This document shows, piece after piece, positions 13,184-14,637 of a stretch of DNA of 14,637 nt. The position numbers and the translations under genes are program-made. Each line of letters starts with the position of its first letter. Positions within the stretch are counted from its first letter, which is position 1. The DNA is from Verrucomicrobia subdivision 6 bacterium (GTDB lineage: Bacteria > Verrucomicrobiota > Verrucomicrobiia > Methylacidiphilales > Verrucolacustridaceae), in assembly GCA_945866245.1 (NCBI GenBank), contig CAMBGW010000015.1:1-14637 (forward strand), in the 5' to 3' direction. Below the pieces are notes generated by a model. That model did not search any database. It saw only the letters and a list, made by a program, of their open reading frames with translations, and was not told where the DNA came from.

Positions 13184-14332
13184 TCATTCCCCGGCGGAAT
13201 CGCTTACGCTGAATTGGTAGATCGTCCGGGTCTGGTAGGTTTCACCGGGCCGGAGGATGGTGTTGGGAAATTGCGGTTGATTCGGACTGTCGGGAAAATG
13301 CTGGGTTTCCAGACAGAGTGAACTGCGCTTCAGGTAGGGTTTTCCGGATTTCCCGTTCAGCGATCCATCGAGAAAATTCGCGGTGTAGAGCTGAAGTCCC
13401 GGCTGGTCGGTGAAAACCACCAGCTTTCGACCGCTGGTTTTTTCATACAGGGTCGCGGCAGGCTTCTTTGCCCCTTTTTTCGGATTCAGAACAAAAGTGT
13501 GGTCATACCCGCTCCCATTGGCCAGTTGCTCGTTGGTCTGATTGATGTCCCGTCCGACCGGCTTGGACATACGGAAGTCGAACGGTGTGCCCGCGACGGA
13601 TGTAATCTTCCCAGTGGGTACAGAAGTTTTGTCGATCGGAAGCATCTCCTCCGCATCAATCATCAGTTCGTGATCAAGCACGGTGTCCGAACCCTCTCCC
13701 GCCAGATTGAAATAGGTGTGATTGGATAAGTTGACCGGCGTCGCGCGGTCAGTCGTGGCTCGGTAGTCGATGATGAGCTCGTTGGCATCGGTCAGGGTGT
13801 AGGTCACCCGAGCCTTGAGCGTTCCGGGGTAGCCCTCTTCTCCATCCGGAGAGGTGTAATCGAATTGAACGCCGTTCCGAAGTTGCTTCGCCTCCCACAC
13901 GACCTTGTCAAACCCGGTGACGCCACCATGGTTGTGATTCGGACCATTATTCTTCGCGAGCAGATGTTCGACGCCGTCCAGGGTGAAGCGTCCGTTGGCG
14001 ATGCGCCCGGCATATCGGCCGAGGGTCACCCCGAGGTAGGGCTTCTTGACTGATGACCGATAGGGTTCGACGGTGTCGAAGCCGAGGACGATGTCTGTCA
14101 TTACGCCGTTGCGGTCTGGCACTTTGATCGAGGTGACTCGCGCGCCGTAGGAGGCCAGTCGCACCTCCATTCCGTGGGCGTTTTTTAGGTTAAATTGAGC
14201 ATCCGGGTCATGGACCACCTGGGGCCCCGAATGGCCTGGCGTCAGGGCTATCCAGACGAGCAGACAGGCGAGTAACCCTACGTGACGCCCCGTGGGACGA
14301 GTCGGAAGTTTCGGGCGGAGGAGATAATACAT
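13184..14332 (-). CDS. galM: Exported aldose 1-epimerase (mutarotase)
   Basis: Interconverts alpha and beta anomers of aldoses such as galactose or glucose. The protein has 382 residues. The N-terminus carries a basic stretch and a hydrophobic segment (VGLLACLLVWIALTPGHSG, 18-36), so it is exported, unlike cytoplasmic E. coli GalM; an LLAC stretch lies inside the segment but is a poor lipobox. The catalytic domain has GRYAGRIANGRF, NNGPNHNHGG (His135), NLSNHTYFNLAG (His205), GSGYDHTF (Asp277) and CLETQHFPDSPN (Glu342), matching the known His-His-Asp-Glu active-site set. It is first of a two-gene unit with the GH114-like hydrolase, suggesting joint handling of extracellular sugars. The leader on the coding strand is CCTCCCCTGCCTCCCTCC, with no Shine-Dalgarno. 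TATATA 37 bases upstream could be a -10 element. Confidence 0.9.
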   Translation of the reverse strand: MYYLLRPKLPTRPTGRHVGLLACLLVWIALTPGHSGPQVVHDPDAQFNLKNAHGMEVRLASYGARVTSIKVPDRNGVMTDIVLGFDTVEPYRSSVKKPYLGVTLGRYAGRIANGRFTLDGVEHLLAKNNGPNHNHGGVTGFDKVVWEAKQLRNGVQFDYTSPDGEEGYPGTLKARVTYTLTDANELIIDYRATTDRATPVNLSNHTYFNLAGEGSDTVLDHELMIDAEEMLPIDKTSVPTGKITSVAGTPFDFRMSKPVGRDINQTNEQLANGSGYDHTFVLNPKKGAKKPAATLYEKTSGRKLVVFTDQPGLQLYTANFLDGSLNGKSGKPYLKRSSLCLETQHFPDSPNQPQFPNTILRPGETYQTRTIYQFSVSDSAGE

Positions 14333-14548
14333 GGAGGGAGGCAGGGGAGGCGACAGTTCTGCCCCTAGATATATAGCACCTCAACCGGTTTTATGACGGA
14401 TCGTGTCAAAGGCGTCGAAGTCCTCCTGAATTGAAAGGAAAAGAGTGCACGATTAAGGCTGACACTTCTTGGCGATGAATGATTTACACGTATGTTGAGT
14501 AGGTCTCTGGTGCTCCGTCATAACTTGTGAGGTTCAGCTGAAGACTTT
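14333..14548. promoter_or_regulatory. Divergent spacer between galM and the ECF sigma gene
   Basis: A 216-bp non-coding stretch between two divergent starts. It contains TATATA at 14370-14375 (possible -10 for galM, no good -35), AACCGGTT (14383-14390), one 10-bp inverted repeat annotated separately, and the perfect palindrome TTCAGCTGAA (14533-14542) six bases before the sigma ATG. I found no ORF or terminator in it. Promoters for both genes should be here, but no single box is convincing. Confidence 0.4.
14391..14523. repeat. 10-bp inverted repeat pair (TCCGTCATAA) in the galM/sigma spacer
   Basis: TTATGACGGA at 14391-14400 is the exact reverse complement of TCCGTCATAA at 14514-14523; the arms are 113 bases apart and do not extend further. 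Read toward each gene, the same word TCCGTCATAA ends 58 bases before the galM ATG on the minus strand and 25 bases before the sigma ATG on the plus strand. This suits a shared operator or a CGTC-type ECF -10 element in both promoters. A chance match in a spacer this size is unlikely but not excluded (rough expectation about 0.02). Confidence 0.4.
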
Positions 14549-14637
14549 ATGGAGAAAATTATCACCGATGCAAGTGGCCCGACGCCCGAGTTCGTCCAGC
14601 TCTTGACGGCATCGCAAAGTGCTATGTATGCCTTCAT
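14549..14637 (+). CDS. ECF-type sigma-70 factor, N-terminal fragment (cut by window edge)
   Basis: The last 89 bases open a plus-strand frame from ATG 14549 that runs off the window (29 codons). It reads MEKIITDASGPTPEFVQLL, then TASQSAMYAF. This resembles the N-terminus of small ECF sigma factors abundant in Verrucomicrobia and Planctomycetes, where (E/D)FVRLLTxxQxxLYAYI opens region 2. If correct, the protein would redirect RNA polymerase to a small regulon, often one for envelope or extracellular functions. GTGAGG lies about 17 bases upstream, too far for a standard Shine-Dalgarno, and the palindrome TTCAGCTGAA sits just before the ATG. Only 29 residues are visible, so the call is moderate. 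Confidence 0.6.
   Translation, partial: MEKIITDASGPTPEFVQLLTASQSAMYAF

Noticed and set aside
12195..14332. Recent horizontal transfer of the GH114/galM unit
   Set aside because: Spot counts of GC in this region and in the LPS operon are similar (about 53-58%), and no transposase, integrase, tRNA or flanking repeat is present.
14533..14542. Palindrome TTCAGCTGAA before the sigma ATG as an operator
   Set aside because: A single 10-bp palindrome is expected by chance at this scale and no second copy was seen; mentioned in the spacer entry only.
1..14637. CRISPR arrays, tRNA or rRNA genes, insertion sequences, toxin-antitoxin or phage-defence genes
   Set aside because: Looked for on both strands; no regularly spaced repeats, cloverleaf-like segments, transposase motifs or nuclease/toxin families were seen.

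Overview
The window looks like chromosomal core DNA of a Gram-negative member of the Verrucomicrobiota (PVC superphylum). It carries genes for Kdo, heptose and Lpt-type LPS export, so the cell has an outer membrane. The truncated sigma factor at the right edge resembles the ECF group typical of Verrucomicrobia and Planctomycetes. Many start codons follow pyrimidine-rich leaders rather than Shine-Dalgarno sequences. The phylum call is an inference from these traits; there is no rRNA here to confirm it.

Left part (1-3283). On the minus strand lie the 5' end of argS (cut by the window edge), a PTS EIIA-type protein coupled to it, and a membrane protein with an HExxH zinc-protease motif. rpsT (ribosomal protein S20) runs the other way. 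ispE (isoprenoid pathway) is convergent with rpsT and divergent from pyrF (UMP synthesis); the ispE and pyrF starts are only about 20 bp apart.

Central operon (9575 down to 3256, minus strand). Eight genes are packed so that every junction overlaps: heptose-7-P kinase, heptose bisphosphate phosphatase, kdsB, pyrG, kdsA, lptC, lptA, lptB. Together they make ADP-heptose precursors, Kdo-8-P and CMP-Kdo, supply CTP for that activation, and build the periplasmic bridge and ATPase that move LPS to the outer membrane. lptB appears to start at a CTG overlapping the lptA stop and converges on pyrF with a 28-bp overlap. The operon lacks KdsD, KdsC, GmhA and a heptose adenylyltransferase, which must lie elsewhere if the pathway is complete.

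Right part (9660-14637). A plus-strand pair encodes a PHP-type histidinol-phosphatase-like enzyme and a secreted transglutaminase-like protein. A minus-strand pair encodes two exported carbohydrate enzymes, an aldose 1-epimerase and a GH114-type (polygalactosaminidase-like) hydrolase. A 216-bp divergent spacer carrying a 10-bp inverted repeat separates that pair from the start of an ECF sigma factor gene cut by the right edge.

I saw no tRNA, rRNA, CRISPR array, insertion sequence or strong intrinsic terminator, and no clear candidate for a wholly new system. The points most worth a second look are the CTG start of lptB, the altered metal and catalytic residues in the GmhB-like phosphatase, the pyrimidine-rich leaders, the secreted transglutaminase-like protein, and the sigma/galM spacer.
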